From Candidatus Pantoea soli (GTDB lineage Bacteria; Pseudomonadota; Gammaproteobacteria; Enterobacterales; Enterobacteriaceae): 64,000 bases of DNA. Below are positions 9,117-20,193 of the stretch, in pieces. The notes below the pieces were generated by a model. That model saw only the letters and a list, made by a program, of their open reading frames with translations, searched no databases and was not told the DNA's origin. The first letter of the stretch is position 1; each line of letters starts with the position of its first letter. The DNA lies in assembly GCF_007833795.1 (NCBI RefSeq), contig NZ_CP032702.1, positions 1,984,001 to 2,048,000 of the forward strand. The letters run 5' to 3'. A program made the position numbers and the translations under genes.

Positions 9117-9887
9117 TTATTCGAGGTTGGCCCCGCCGTTGATGCGGAACACAATGTTCATGGTCAGTCCCGTGCCCGGCCGGCCTGGCTGATAGCGCCA
9201 CTTTTTCATCGCCGTTTTCACTTCGCGTTCAAACATGTTGCGCGGCTCAGCTGAGATGATGTCGATATTATCCACGCGGCCCTCGCTGTCCACGTCAAAC
9301 TTCACGCGCACCCGCCCTTCCACACGCAGCGCAAACGCGCGTGCCGGATAAGCAGGCTTGCTGACGCTCATGGCTTTCGGCCCGCTGGAAACCGCGGGAG
9401 CTGGCGTCGGGTTCGCTTTCGGTGCCGTCGCTGGCCGCGTCTGCGTGGCTGGCGCATCCTGTTTAAACGGATTATCCGGCGCGCGGGTCTTTGCCTGCGG
9501 TTTCGGTTCGGTTTTCTTTACGACCTTTTTCTCAACCTTCTTCCCGGCTTTCTTCTCAACCTTTTTCTCTGCCTGAGGTTTGGGTCGGGGTTCAGGTTTC
9601 GGCATGGGCACCGCTTTTGCGACCGGCGGTTCAGGCGCTGGTTCAGGCTCTGGTTCTGGTTGCGGCACCGGTTCTGCTACCGCTGGCGCAGCAGCGGCCG
9701 GGGCCGGTTCTGGCTGCACTTCCGGCGCCACCAGGCTGATGCTGATCGGCTGTGAGGCTTTAGGCACCTCAATGGTCTGATGAAGCGAGGCATAGAGGAT
9801 GCCCGCGATGACCGAAGCGTGAAGCACCACGGAAACAACGACCGCAATGGGGGTACGTGCTGGAAAAGGTGAAGTCAACGTCGTCAT
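9117..9887 (-). CDS. tonB: Energy-transducing protein TonB
   Basis: A 256-residue protein that couples the proton gradient, through ExbB-ExbD, to outer-membrane iron-siderophore and vitamin B12 receptors. One membrane anchor near residues 13-34 carries the SxxxH-type motif (SVVLHASV). A long periplasm-spanning linker follows, rich first in Glu-Pro and then in Lys-Pro/Lys-Lys. The C-terminal domain has PAYPARA, VKFDVDSEGRVDNI and the YQPG region. Upstream Met codons at 9929 and 9902 are in frame. The predicted promoter and Fur-like box extend past 9929, and the ATG at 9887 aligns with the E. coli start, so it is preferred. Confidence 0.95.
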   Translation of the reverse strand: MTTLTSPFPARTPIAVVVSVVLHASVIAGILYASLHQTIEVPKASQPISISLVAPEVQPEPAPAAAAPAVAEPVPQPEPEPEPAPEPPVAKAVPMPKPEPRPKPQAEKKVEKKAGKKVEKKVVKKTEPKPQAKTRAPDNPFKQDAPATQTRPATAPKANPTPAPAVSSGPKAMSVSKPAYPARAFALRVEGRVRVKFDVDSEGRVDNIDIISAEPRNMFEREVKTAMKKWRYQPGRPGTGLTMNIVFRINGGANLE

Positions 9888-9917
9888 ATCAGTCTTGTTC
9901 ATTGAGTGAGGCACAGA

Positions 9918-9946
9918 TTTTAAATGCAAATAGCAATCAGTTTCAA
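9918..9946 (-). promoter_or_regulatory. tonB promoter with Fur-like box
   Basis: On the minus strand a -35 TTGAAA (9946-9941), a 17-base spacer and a -10 TTAAAA (9923-9918) are seen. A sequence at 9926-9944 matches the 19-base Fur consensus at about 12 positions and covers the spacer and -35. Iron repression of tonB by Fur is known in E. coli, and this arrangement would block polymerase binding. Confidence 0.55.
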
Positions 9947-10092
9947 TAACTCATGCTGTTGCCTGGCGCAGAAAGGGCATTTTTAACCGCGCCTGCGCTG
10001 TATGACGCTGAGATTATCTTTCGTTTGCACTCTGATTACCGATCACTTAACGTGTCTCGCAAATTCGGCCAGTCTAACGGGAGTATCCCATC

Positions 10093-10389
10093 GTGCTTTA
10101 CCTCATTTATGCGGAAGATACCGCAGATTCACTGGAAAAACGCAACGCCGTACGTCCCGCTCACCTCGCCCGTCTGCAGCTGCTGCAGGATGAAGGTCGC
10201 CTGATTGTGGCCGGACCGCTGCCTGCGGTTGACAGCAACGATCCCGGCCCGGCGGGCTTCACCGGCTCTGCGATTGTTGCCGAATTCCCGTCACTGGAAG
10301 CCGCGCAGTCATGGGCCAAAGACGATCCTTACATCGCAGCAGGCGTGTATGAGAAAGTCGCGGTTAAACCGTTTAAACGCGTGTTCTGA
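10093..10389 (+). CDS. yciI: YciI-family protein
   Basis: A 98-residue protein of the YciI/YCII fold (dimeric alpha-beta barrel), near-identical to E. coli YciI ([42 protein letters not shown]). The conserved His-Asp pair is suspected to be catalytic, but no reaction is established. The start is a GTG, preceded by GGGAG with a slightly long spacing; homology supports this start. The gene reads away from the divergent tonB. Confidence 0.94.
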   Translation: MLYLIYAEDTADSLEKRNAVRPAHLARLQLLQDEGRLIVAGPLPAVDSNDPGPAGFTGSAIVAEFPSLEAAQSWAKDDPYIAAGVYEKVAVKPFKRVF

Positions 10390-10392
10390 TCC

Positions 10393-10563
10393 ATGTGGCT
10401 GTCGGTGTTACTGCTGGTGACGGTGCTGCTGCTGATTGGGCGGGCACTGTGGCTGTGGCGGCAGCAGGGCTGGCGTCAGGCGCGCCAGCACATTGTGCTG
10501 ATGGTGGTGCTGGCGGCCGCGCTGCAGATCGTGAATGTCACGCTGGTGCTGCGCGGCCACTAA
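10393..10563 (+). CDS. Small hypothetical membrane protein
   Basis: A 56-codon frame starting three bases after the yciI stop. It encodes two hydrophobic helices (MWLSVLLLVTVLLLIGRAL and IVLMVVLAAALQIVNVTLVL) separated by a basic, Gln- and Trp-rich loop (WLWRQQGWRQARQ). No Shine-Dalgarno site is obvious, so translation may be coupled to yciI. I do not recognise the family. It occupies the place where E. coli carries the potassium-channel gene kch. The topology pattern and coupling favour a real gene, but the evidence is limited. Confidence 0.45.
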   Translation: MWLSVLLLVTVLLLIGRALWLWRQQGWRQARQHIVLMVVLAAALQIVNVTLVLRGH

Positions 10564-10578
10564 AGGCCGCACAGCGGC

Positions 10579-10752
10579 TCAGAGATTCTGGGTAATAAAC
10601 AGGATGGAGCGGCGCTGCTGCTGCGCCACCTGATGGCGAATGGCGTGAATACGTTTATAGCGCCGTGACTGCCCTTCCAGCCAGCGCGCGCGGCGACGGT
10701 GAACCTGGCGTAACATTCTCCAGCGCGCCACTTCGTTTCTGCTTCGTCTCAT
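10579..10752 (-). CDS. yciY: YciY small basic protein
   Basis: A 57-residue, strongly basic protein with Arg/Lys about every third residue. It has the same length as E. coli YciY and matches it in MRRSRNEV-RWRM, RWLEGQSRR and the IHAIR stretch. It is read convergently to the small membrane gene and divergently from clsA. The function is unknown; the charge suggests nucleic-acid or ribosome contact, which is only inference. AGGATGTG just upstream of the ATG could serve as a ribosome-binding site. Confidence 0.8.
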   Translation of the reverse strand: MRRSRNEVARWRMLRQVHRRRARWLEGQSRRYKRIHAIRHQVAQQQRRSILFITQNL

Positions 10753-10914
10753 CACATCCTCTCACACAGACTAAACTCGCCGGGCATTATAGAGATCTGA
10801 CAAAAAATGCCAAATCGAAACCTTCATTGAAACGTCATTCACGATTAAAGGTTTCACTGACGCACGTCACCACGTAAACTTTGCCCATCAAAGCGCGAAC
10901 AGGATGTCCACTTA

Positions 10915-12742
<1,828 letters not shown>

Positions 12743-12754
12743 GCGATGTAACAC

Positions 12755-12789
12755 AAAAACGCCGGGCAGATGCCCGGCGTTTGCTTTTT
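12755..12789. terminator. Bidirectional terminator between yciU and oppF
   Basis: An almost perfect GC-rich palindrome (AACGCCGGGCA with TGCCCGGCGTT) is flanked by A-rich sequence on the left and GCTTTTT on the right. It can end both the rightward clsA-yciU and leftward opp transcripts. Confidence 0.85.
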
Positions 12790-12804
12790 GACGCGGCGCT
12801 GAGG

Positions 12805-13809
12805 TTACAGCGGGTCTACCTTCAGGCAGGAGACCGCATGACGGAAGCTGCCTTCCAGCAACGGACGGGTTTTCGCACACTCCGGTCCGGCAATCGGGCA
12901 GCGGGTTCGGAATACGCAGCCGGAGGGCGGATTGATAGGCGAAGGCAGTTCCCCTTCCAGCAGCTGGATTTGCTTATTCTTCTCCAGATCCGGATCGGGA
13001 ATCGGCACCGCCGACATCAGCGCCCGGGTATAAGGATGCTGTGGATTGTTATACACCGCATCATAGGTGCCCAGCTCCACTGCATGGCCTAAATACATCA
13101 CCAGCACGCGATCGGAAATATGCTTCACCACCGCCAGGTCGTGGGCGATAAAAATCAGCGACAGCCCCATCTCGCGCTGCAACTGCTGCAGCAGGTTGAC
13201 CACCTGCGCCTGAATCGACACGTCCAGCGCTGAGACCGGTTCATCACAGATGATCAGCTTTGGTTCGAGGATCAGCGCTCGCGCAATGCCGATACGCTGA
13301 CACTGCCCGCCGGAGAACTCGTGCGGATAACGGTTGATGAGGTTTGGCAGCAGCCCTACCTTCATCATCATAGTTTTAACTTTATCCTTCACCTGCTGGC
13401 GCGGCATCTTCGGATAGTAGGTGCGCAGCGGCTCGGCGATGATATCGCCGATGGTCATACGCGGATTCAGCGATGCCAGCGGATCCTGGAAGATCATCTG
13501 AATATCACTGCGCGCCTGACGCCACTCTTCCTGACTCTGTCCCAGCAGATCGCGGCCCAGCCAGGCAACGCGGCCGTCGGTCGCTTTTACCAGACCGATA
13601 ATGGCGCGCGCCAGCGTCGATTTCCCGCAGCCGGACTCACCGACCACACCGAGCGTTTCGCCTTCATACAGGCGCAGGCTGACACCATCCACGGCCTTCA
13701 GCGTCTTAGGCGGCTGCCAGAACCACTGCCGGCCATCTTTGATGTCAAAATGCACTTTGAGATCGGCAATCTCCAGCAGCACTTTTTTCTCTTCTGTCAG
13801 GGTGCTCAT
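12805..13809 (-). CDS. oppF: Oligopeptide ABC transporter ATP-binding protein OppF
   Basis: A 334-residue ABC ATPase that pairs with OppD to power peptide import. Walker A is GESGCGKS at 57-64, the signature SGGQC is at 166-170, Walker B is LIICDE at 185-190, and the H-loop IAHDL follows. The C-terminal oligopeptide-permease extension ([12 protein letters not shown], then several cysteines) is intact. Its start overlaps the oppD stop by four bases, and it is the last gene of the operon. Confidence 0.97.
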   Translation of the reverse strand: MSTLTEEKKVLLEIADLKVHFDIKDGRQWFWQPPKTLKAVDGVSLRLYEGETLGVVGESGCGKSTLARAIIGLVKATDGRVAWLGRDLLGQSQEEWRQARSDIQMIFQDPLASLNPRMTIGDIIAEPLRTYYPKMPRQQVKDKVKTMMMKVGLLPNLINRYPHEFSGGQCQRIGIARALILEPKLIICDEPVSALDVSIQAQVVNLLQQLQREMGLSLIFIAHDLAVVKHISDRVLVMYLGHAVELGTYDAVYNNPQHPYTRALMSAVPIPDPDLEKNKQIQLLEGELPSPINPPSGCVFRTRCPIAGPECAKTRPLLEGSFRHAVSCLKVDPL

Positions 13810-14822
13810 ACCAGCTCCTCCACCGGCTTGAAGCAGGCGCGCAGGCGCCCGTCACCAAAGGGTTCCAGCGGCGGCGACTTGCTGCAGATCTCCATGGCCC
13901 AGGCACAGCGCGGCTGGAACGGACAGCCCTGCGGCAGGCGCAGCAGATTAGGCGGATTGCCCGGAATGGTGGTCAGGGATTCACCTTCCGCATCCAGACG
14001 CGGCACAGCACTAAGCAGGCCAATGGAATACGGATGCGCCGGCTGATAAAACACATCGCGCGCCCGGCCATACTCCATGGTGCGTCCGGCGTACATCACC
14101 AGCACTTTGTCACAGATGCCGGCTACCACGCCGAGATCGTGGGTGATCATAATAATCGCGGTGTTGAATTCGCGTTTCAGCTCGTTCAGCAGCGTCATGA
14201 TTTGCGCCTGTACGGTCACGTCCAGCGCCGTGGTGGGCTCATCGGCAATCAGCAGCTTAGGCCGGCACAGCAGCGCCATAGCGATCATGACGCGCTGGCG
14301 CATCCCGCCTGAAAACTCATGCGGGAACATTTTCATGCGCTTGCGCGCCTCGGGCATTTTCACCGCGTCCAGCATGCGCACCGATTCTTCGAACGCCTGT
14401 GCGCTGTTCATGCCTTTGTGCAGCTTCAGCACTTCCATCAGCTGCTCGCCCACCCGCATATATGGGTTAAGCGAGGTCATCGGATCCTGGAAAATCATCG
14501 CAATCTGTTCGGCGCGCAGCCGGTTCAGCTTGCTTTCCGGCAGGTTGAGAATTTCTGCGCCATTGAATTTCGCCGAGCCTCCGATGCGGCCATTTTTCGC
14601 CAGCAGGCCCATCAGTGCAAAGGCAGTTTGCGATTTTCCGGAGCCGGATTCGCCGACAATGCCCAGCGTTTCACCGGCACGCAGCGAAAAGTTGAGATCG
14701 TTTACGGCGGTTACATCGCCATCGTGCGTGGCAAAGGTGACGCGCAGATCTTTTACATCCAGCAGCAGGTTTCCGTTTCCCGCCTGCGCAGCCGTCGCCG
14801 GCTGAATTTCATGAATAGACAT
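13806..14822 (-). CDS. oppD: Oligopeptide ABC transporter ATP-binding protein OppD
   Basis: A 338-residue ABC ATPase of the oligopeptide permease. Walker A GESGSGKS is at 57-64, the signature SGGMRQR is at 171-177, and Walker B LLIADEP ends near 196. The C-terminal extension with [12 protein letters not shown] and the cysteine pair in GCPFQPRC is typical of OppD/DppD, where such cysteines may hold an iron-sulphur cluster. It lies between oppC and oppF with an 11-base gap and a four-base overlap respectively. Confidence 0.97.
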   Translation of the reverse strand: MSIHEIQPATAAQAGNGNLLLDVKDLRVTFATHDGDVTAVNDLNFSLRAGETLGIVGESGSGKSQTAFALMGLLAKNGRIGGSAKFNGAEILNLPESKLNRLRAEQIAMIFQDPMTSLNPYMRVGEQLMEVLKLHKGMNSAQAFEESVRMLDAVKMPEARKRMKMFPHEFSGGMRQRVMIAMALLCRPKLLIADEPTTALDVTVQAQIMTLLNELKREFNTAIIMITHDLGVVAGICDKVLVMYAGRTMEYGRARDVFYQPAHPYSIGLLSAVPRLDAEGESLTTIPGNPPNLLRLPQGCPFQPRCAWAMEICSKSPPLEPFGDGRLRACFKPVEELV

Positions 14823-14833
14823 CGGGAAATTCC

Positions 14834-15742
14834 TTAACGATCTTTCGGGTCGAGGGCATCACGCAGACCGTCGCCGATAAAGTTAAAACAGAACAGCGTT
14901 ACTACCAGGAAACCGGCCGGGAACATCAGCAGCCACGGCGACACCTCCATTGAGTTCGCGCCGTCACTCAGCAACGCGCCCCAGCTGCTCAGCGGTTCCT
15001 GTGTCCCCAGCCCCAGGAAGCTCAGGAAGGATTCAAACAGGATCATGCTTGGTACCAGCAGCGAGGCGTAGACCACCACTACACCCAGTACGTTTGGCAC
15101 GATGTGACGCAGTACAATATTGCCGGTGGATACCCCGCCGACCTGCGCCGCTTCAATGAACTCTTTGCGTTTCAGCCCCAGCGTCTGTCCGCGCACAATA
15201 CGTGCCATATCCAGCCAGGAGACCATGCCGATCGCCACAAAAATCAGCAGAATGTTGCGACCGAAAAAGGTCACCAGCAGGATGACAAAGAACATGAACG
15301 GAAACGAGTTGAGGATCTCCAGAATACGCATCATCACGGAGTCAATTTTGCCCCCGAGGTAGCCCGCCAGCGATCCATACAGCGTGCCCACCAGCACCGC
15401 GATCAGCGCCGAGGCGATGCCCACCATCAGCGAGATACGTCCGCCGATGGCGACGCGCACCAGCAGGTCACGCCCGGAGGAGTCCGTACCAAACCAGTGA
15501 CCGGAAGTGGTATCAGGCGGTGAGGACATCATCGCCCAGTCGGTATCGTCATAGCGGAACTGCGCCAGCATCGGGGCAAAGATCACGAACAGCGCAATCA
15601 GCAGGAGCACCAGCAGGCTGATCAGCGCAGCGCGGTTGTGAATAAAGCGACGCCGCGCATCCTGCCACAGGCTGCGCCCTTCCACTTCCAGCTTCTCGCT
15701 GAACGTATCAAGAGCTTCGCTGTTTTTCTTACTTAACATCAT
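14834..15742 (-). CDS. oppC: Oligopeptide ABC transporter permease OppC
   Basis: A 302-residue inner-membrane permease with a cytoplasmic N-terminus and about six transmembrane segments. The EAA loop that docks onto the ATPases is [20 protein letters not shown]. The [16 protein letters not shown] segment marks the OppC/DppC family. GGAGCTC precedes the double-Met start. The protein ends in DALDPKDR, as in E. coli. Confidence 0.97.
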   Translation of the reverse strand: MMLSKKNSEALDTFSEKLEVEGRSLWQDARRRFIHNRAALISLLVLLLIALFVIFAPMLAQFRYDDTDWAMMSSPPDTTSGHWFGTDSSGRDLLVRVAIGGRISLMVGIASALIAVLVGTLYGSLAGYLGGKIDSVMMRILEILNSFPFMFFVILLVTFFGRNILLIFVAIGMVSWLDMARIVRGQTLGLKRKEFIEAAQVGGVSTGNIVLRHIVPNVLGVVVVYASLLVPSMILFESFLSFLGLGTQEPLSSWGALLSDGANSMEVSPWLLMFPAGFLVVTLFCFNFIGDGLRDALDPKDR

Positions 15743-15757
15743 GAGCGAGCTCCAGCA

Positions 15758-16678
15758 TCAGTAACGGATTTTCGGATCGATAACGGCATACAGCACATCC
15801 ACGATCGCATTAAACAGAATGGTCAGCACCCCGACCAGGATGGTCAGGCTCATCACCAGTGAGTAGTCGCGGTTCAGCGCGCCGTTAACAAACAGCTGGC
15901 CAATGCCCGGCAGACCGTAGATCGATTCAATCACCATGGAACCGGTAATGATGCCGACAAACGCCGGTCCCATATAGGACAGCACCGGCAGCAGCGCAGG
16001 ACGCAGTGCGTGGCGCAGCACAATACGGCGCAGCGGCAACCCTTTGGCGCGCGCCGTGCGGATAAAGTTAGAGTGCATGACTTCAATCATCGATCCGCGC
16101 GTGATACGCGCAATACTGGCGATATAGGCCAGCGACAGCGCCACCATCGGCAGCAGCATGTAGTTCCACTGCCCGCCGTTCCAGCCGCCGCCCGGCAGCC
16201 AGCGCAGGGTGATGGCAAAGATCAGCACCAGCAGCGGTGCTACCACAAAGCTGGGTATCACGACGCCGGTCATGGCGACCCCCATCACCGCGTAATCCCA
16301 CAGGCTGTTCTGCTTCAGCGCAGCGATGACCCCTGCCGTCACACCCAGCACCACCGCGAGGAAAAAGGCGGCGAGGCCCAGTTTGGCTGAGACCGGAAAC
16401 GCGTGCCCGACCAGATAGTTCACCGAGTAGTCTTTGTACTTAAACGACGGGCCGAAATCACCGTGCGCCAGCTGAACCAGATAGCTGAGGTACTGTTTGC
16501 CGATCGGATCGTTGAGATGGTATTTGGCTTCAATGTTGGCCATCACTTCCGGTGACAGCGTGCGCTCGCCGGTAAACGGGCTGCCGGGTGCCAGGCGCAT
16601 CATGAAGAAGGAGATCGTAATAAGGATGAAGAGCGTCGGAATAGCTTCCAGAAGCCGACGCAGGATGAATTTTAACAT
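15758..16678 (-). CDS. oppB: Oligopeptide ABC transporter permease OppB
   Basis: A 306-residue inner-membrane permease with about six transmembrane helices, forming the channel together with OppC. The EAA loop is FIRTARAKGLPLRRIVLRHALRP, and the N-terminus (MLKFILRRLLEAIPTLFILI) is typical. The same length as E. coli OppB. It is separated from oppA by a hairpin that probably lets only part of the transcription continue. Confidence 0.97.
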   Translation of the reverse strand: MLKFILRRLLEAIPTLFILITISFFMMRLAPGSPFTGERTLSPEVMANIEAKYHLNDPIGKQYLSYLVQLAHGDFGPSFKYKDYSVNYLVGHAFPVSAKLGLAAFFLAVVLGVTAGVIAALKQNSLWDYAVMGVAMTGVVIPSFVVAPLLVLIFAITLRWLPGGGWNGGQWNYMLLPMVALSLAYIASIARITRGSMIEVMHSNFIRTARAKGLPLRRIVLRHALRPALLPVLSYMGPAFVGIITGSMVIESIYGLPGIGQLFVNGALNRDYSLVMSLTILVGVLTILFNAIVDVLYAVIDPKIRY

Positions 16679-16711
16679 TGCCGTACCTACCAGGCTGTTG
16701 CTTCACAAAGT

Positions 16712-16737
16712 CAAAAAGGCGGCGCCGCAGCACCGCC
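16712..16737 (-). terminator. Partial terminator between oppA and oppB
   Basis: On the minus strand an eight-pair GC stem (including one G-T pair) with a TGCG loop is followed by TTTTTGAC. It lies 22 bases after the oppA stop. Such a hairpin would give an excess of binding protein over permease, as is known for other binding-protein operons. Confidence 0.7.
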
Positions 16738-16759
16738 ACTGTCGATAGCCTGAGTGCTA

Positions 16760-18400
16760 TTAGTGCTTAATGATGTACAGATTCTTATCGAGGCTCTTAT
16801 CCAGCGGATCGTTGCCGGTATAGCCGCCGACGTACGGTTTCACCAGACGCGCGTTGACATAGTAATAGACCGGCACGATGGTGCTGTCCTTATCCAGAAT
16901 CTGCTCGGCTTTCTGGTAATCGGCCACGCGGGCTTTATCATCGGCAGCCTGCACCGCGTCATGAATCACCTTGTCAAAATCGGCGCTCTTATAGTGCGAA
17001 GTGTTACTGCTGCTGTCCGACAGCATGATGTTCAGGAATGAGGTCGGCTCGTTGTAGTCCGCACACCAGGCCGCACGGGAGACGTCAAAGTTGCCCTGAT
17101 GGCGGGTATCAAGAAAGGTTTTCCACTCCTGGTTCTCCAGCTTGATGTTAACGCCGATATTCTTTTTCCAGATGGAAGAAGCAGCGATCGCCAGCTTTTT
17201 GTGCAGATCGGAGGTGTTATACAGCAGGTTAAAGGTCAGCGGCTTGTCAGCGGTGTAGCCCGCTTCAGCCAGCAGTTTCTTCGCTTCGGCGTTACGCTTG
17301 TTCTGGTCCCACTTGAACCAGTCCGGTGGCAGCAGCTCCATGCCATCGGTTGCTGGCGGTGTAAAGCTGTACGCCGGCATCTGGCCCTGCGCCAGCACTT
17401 TGTTCACCATGATGTCGCGATCCAGCCCCAGCTTCAGCGCGGTACGGACGCGCGGGTCGGTGAATGGCGCTTTCTGGTTGTTGATCTCGTAGTAGTAGGT
17501 GCAAAGGTATGGCTTCACCATCAGCTCTTTACCGTTGTCACGCTGCAGCTTTTTAAACAGCTCAATCGGCATGTTGTTATAGGTGATATCGCTGCCGTTT
17601 TCCGAGAAGTAGCGGTTAACGTCGCTGACTTCGGAGTTGATCGGCAGGAAGGTCACTTTGTTCAGCACCGTGTGTTCGTTATCCCAGTACTGCGGGTTGC
17701 GCACCACGGTGACACGTTCGTTGATTACGTGTGATTCCAGTTTAAAGGCGCCGTTACCCACCCAGTTCTGCGGCTGGGTCCACTGATCGCCGAATTTTTC
17801 AATCGCCGGTTTGTAAACCGGGGACATCACGGAGTTGATCAGCAGCTTATAGAAGTAAGGCACCGGCTGGCTCAGCGTCACCTGCAGCGTATGGTCATCC
17901 AGCGCTTTAACGCCCAGATCGGTGACCGGTTTTTTACCGGCAATGATGTCGTCCACGTTATCAATGTGGCCATACTGCGGATAGCTGGCATACGGCGACG
18001 CGGTTTTTGGGTCCACCAGACGCTGCCAGCTGTACACGAAGTCCTGCGCGGTCACCGGCTCACCGTTGGACCATTTGGCATTTTTACGCAGATGGAAGGT
18101 CCAGACTTTGAAATCTTTGTTTTCCCAGCTCTCCGCCACGCCCGGAATCGGCTTGCCGTTGCTGTCGCTGATGATCAGCCCTTCATAGAGATCGCGCGCA
18201 ATGTTGTCTTCCGGTACGCCTTCAATTTTATGCGGATCCAGCGACTGCACTTCATCGCCGTTACCGCGCACCAGTTCCTGTTTTGCAGCCAGTTCAGTAC
18301 CTGCCGGCACCGTTGCGGCCAGCGCAGCATTCCCTGCCAGCGTGCCGATGGCCGCCAGTACGCCTGCGGCGATCAGACTTTTTTTCGTGATGTTGTTCAT
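16760..18400 (-). CDS. oppA: Periplasmic oligopeptide-binding protein OppA
   Basis: A 546-residue periplasmic protein that captures oligopeptides for OppBCDF. The signal peptide ends near residue 28 (NAALA/AT). The SBP_bac_5 family motifs follow: VQSLDPHKIEGVPE, WSNGEPVTAQDFVYSWQRL and YFYEIN-type strands. The AAWCADYNEPTSFLN region contains one cysteine of the conserved disulphide, whose partner is in YLCTYYYEIN. It has its own ribosome-binding site (CTGGAGCG) and closely resembles E. coli OppA. A second paralogue lies directly upstream. Confidence 0.96.
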   Translation of the reverse strand: MNNITKKSLIAAGVLAAIGTLAGNAALAATVPAGTELAAKQELVRGNGDEVQSLDPHKIEGVPEDNIARDLYEGLIISDSNGKPIPGVAESWENKDFKVWTFHLRKNAKWSNGEPVTAQDFVYSWQRLVDPKTASPYASYPQYGHIDNVDDIIAGKKPVTDLGVKALDDHTLQVTLSQPVPYFYKLLINSVMSPVYKPAIEKFGDQWTQPQNWVGNGAFKLESHVINERVTVVRNPQYWDNEHTVLNKVTFLPINSEVSDVNRYFSENGSDITYNNMPIELFKKLQRDNGKELMVKPYLCTYYYEINNQKAPFTDPRVRTALKLGLDRDIMVNKVLAQGQMPAYSFTPPATDGMELLPPDWFKWDQNKRNAEAKKLLAEAGYTADKPLTFNLLYNTSDLHKKLAIAASSIWKKNIGVNIKLENQEWKTFLDTRHQGNFDVSRAAWCADYNEPTSFLNIMLSDSSSNTSHYKSADFDKVIHDAVQAADDKARVADYQKAEQILDKDSTIVPVYYYVNARLVKPYVGGYTGNDPLDKSLDKNLYIIKH

Positions 18401-18558
18401 TATTACGCTCCAGTTTTATTATCGTCACCGGGTCGGCAGGCCGCCCGGCGTACCCCGTTTCCGGGAGATCTCCGCCTGTCTGAACGAAGACCACTGCACC
18501 CCTGCAGGGTTACCACGGTATCGTGACGTCCGACTGTAGCGCCGGTTCGTCCCGTTAC

Positions 18559-20193
18559 TCAATGTTTCTTTATGTAATAGTATTTCAGCGCCAGCATATC
18601 CTGCGGATCGTTACCGGTGAAGCCGCCTACCCAGGGCTTCACCAGCCGCACGCTGACGCGATAATAGACCGGCACAATGGCGGAATCCTGATCCAGTTGC
18701 GCTTCCGCCTGCTGATACAGTGCCGCCCGCGCCGTCCGGTCGCTGGTACCCAGCGTCTGCGCCATCAGTGCATCAAAGGCGTCGCTGTGGTAGAAGGCGG
18801 TGTTATTGGATGACCCGCCCAGCAGCATATTCAGGAAGGTCGAAGGTTCGTTATAATCGGCGCACCAGGTGGCACGTACCACGTCATATTGCGCCTGACG
18901 GCGCGTCTCCAGCAGCGTTTTCCACTCCTGGTTCTGCAGCGTAACCTGCGCACCAAGGTTTTTCTGCCACATTGAGGCTGCGGCAATCGCCTGGCGTTTG
19001 TTTTGCTCAGAGGTGTTGTAGAGCAGTGTAAAACGCAGCGGATGTTGCGCGGTGAAACCGGCCTCCGCCAGCAGCGCTTTTGCTGACGCATTGCGCTCCG
19101 CCTGACTTTGTCTGGCCCAGGCTGGATCGCGCAGCGTCACGCCCTGCGTAAACGGCGGCGTCAGCCCGTAAGCCGGAATCTGTCCCTGGCCCATGATTTT
19201 CTGCGCAATGACATCGCGGTCCAGCGTCAGCTTCAGGGCGGCGCGCACCCGCGCGTCGTTAAACGGCGGCTTTTTGTTGTTGATTTCATAATAGAACGTG
19301 CAGAGGAGCGGGCTGATTCTGACCTCATTACCCAGCGTCTGCTGCAGTTTTTTAAACATATCCGGCGGCACGACACTGTTGGTCATGTCCGTTCCGCCGC
19401 TGCGGTAGCGATTGATGTCACTGGTTTCTGACGTGAGCGCCAGAAAGGTGCCCTGCTCCAGCACGGTGTGGGCATTGTCCCAGTAGTGCGGGTTACGCTT
19501 CACCACAATTTTTTCATTCACTACCCAGTCAGCCAGGGTGTAAGCGCCATTGCCCACATAGTGCTGTGGCTGCGTCCACTGCTCACCCCATTTTTCCACG
19601 GCCGGACGGTAAACCGGCTTCATGGAGGTATGTGCCAGCATATCGACAAAATAGGGAACCGGTTCGGATAACGTGACCTGCAGATGATGATCGTCCAGCG
19701 CTTTAACACCCAGCGTGTCCGGTGCGGCTTTGCCGGCGAGGATAGCGTCGATGTTGACCACGTGCGCGGTCTGCAGATAGCTGGCATACGGAGAGGCGGT
19801 GTGCGGATCGGCCAGCCGCTGCCAGCTGTAAACGAAATCCTGCGCCGTCACCGGCTCACCGTTGCTCCAGCGCGCCGTGGATCGCAGCGTGAATGTCCAG
19901 ACACGGCCCTCTTCGCTCTGCCATTTTTCAGCCACGCCTGGCACCAGCTGGCCGTTATTATCGGTTTCGACCAGGCCTTCAAGCAGGTTGCGAATAACGT
20001 TCGATTCCGGCACGCCTTCTGTTTTTTGCGGATCTAAGGAAGAGACTTCAGAGCCATTATTAATCACGATGCGTTGCACATCAGCTAAGGGTGTGCCGGC
20101 CGGAACAGCGGCGCCCTGTACGGATGACAGCCCCACTGACAGGCTGAGCGCCAGACTCACGCGCGCGGCCACTTTCGCTACCTTATATTTCAT
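18559..20193 (-). CDS. Second OppA-type oligopeptide-binding protein
   Basis: A 544-residue periplasmic solute-binding protein, paralogous to the downstream oppA over its full length, with roughly half or more of residues matching by eye. The signal peptide ends near residue 27 (SSVQG/AAVPAG). The WSNGEPVTAQDFVYSWQRLADP block and both disulphide cysteines (LLCTFYYEIN, TWCADYNEP) are kept. Binding-site neighbours differ (for example VDMLAHTSMKP replaces YKLLINSVMSP), so peptide preference may differ, possibly toward the murein tripeptide like MppA. It is 158 bases upstream of oppA on the same strand, with no clear terminator between them. Confidence 0.9.
   Translation of the reverse strand: MKYKVAKVAARVSLALSLSVGLSSVQGAAVPAGTPLADVQRIVINNGSEVSSLDPQKTEGVPESNVIRNLLEGLVETDNNGQLVPGVAEKWQSEEGRVWTFTLRSTARWSNGEPVTAQDFVYSWQRLADPHTASPYASYLQTAHVVNIDAILAGKAAPDTLGVKALDDHHLQVTLSEPVPYFVDMLAHTSMKPVYRPAVEKWGEQWTQPQHYVGNGAYTLADWVVNEKIVVKRNPHYWDNAHTVLEQGTFLALTSETSDINRYRSGGTDMTNSVVPPDMFKKLQQTLGNEVRISPLLCTFYYEINNKKPPFNDARVRAALKLTLDRDVIAQKIMGQGQIPAYGLTPPFTQGVTLRDPAWARQSQAERNASAKALLAEAGFTAQHPLRFTLLYNTSEQNKRQAIAAASMWQKNLGAQVTLQNQEWKTLLETRRQAQYDVVRATWCADYNEPSTFLNMLLGGSSNNTAFYHSDAFDALMAQTLGTSDRTARAALYQQAEAQLDQDSAIVPVYYRVSVRLVKPWVGGFTGNDPQDMLALKYYYIKKH

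Noticed and set aside
18401..18558. Short palindromes (CCCTGCAGGG, CCGGG/CCCGG) between the two oppA genes
   Set aside because: No T-run follows on the minus strand, and the stems are short, so a terminator or regulatory element cannot be supported.
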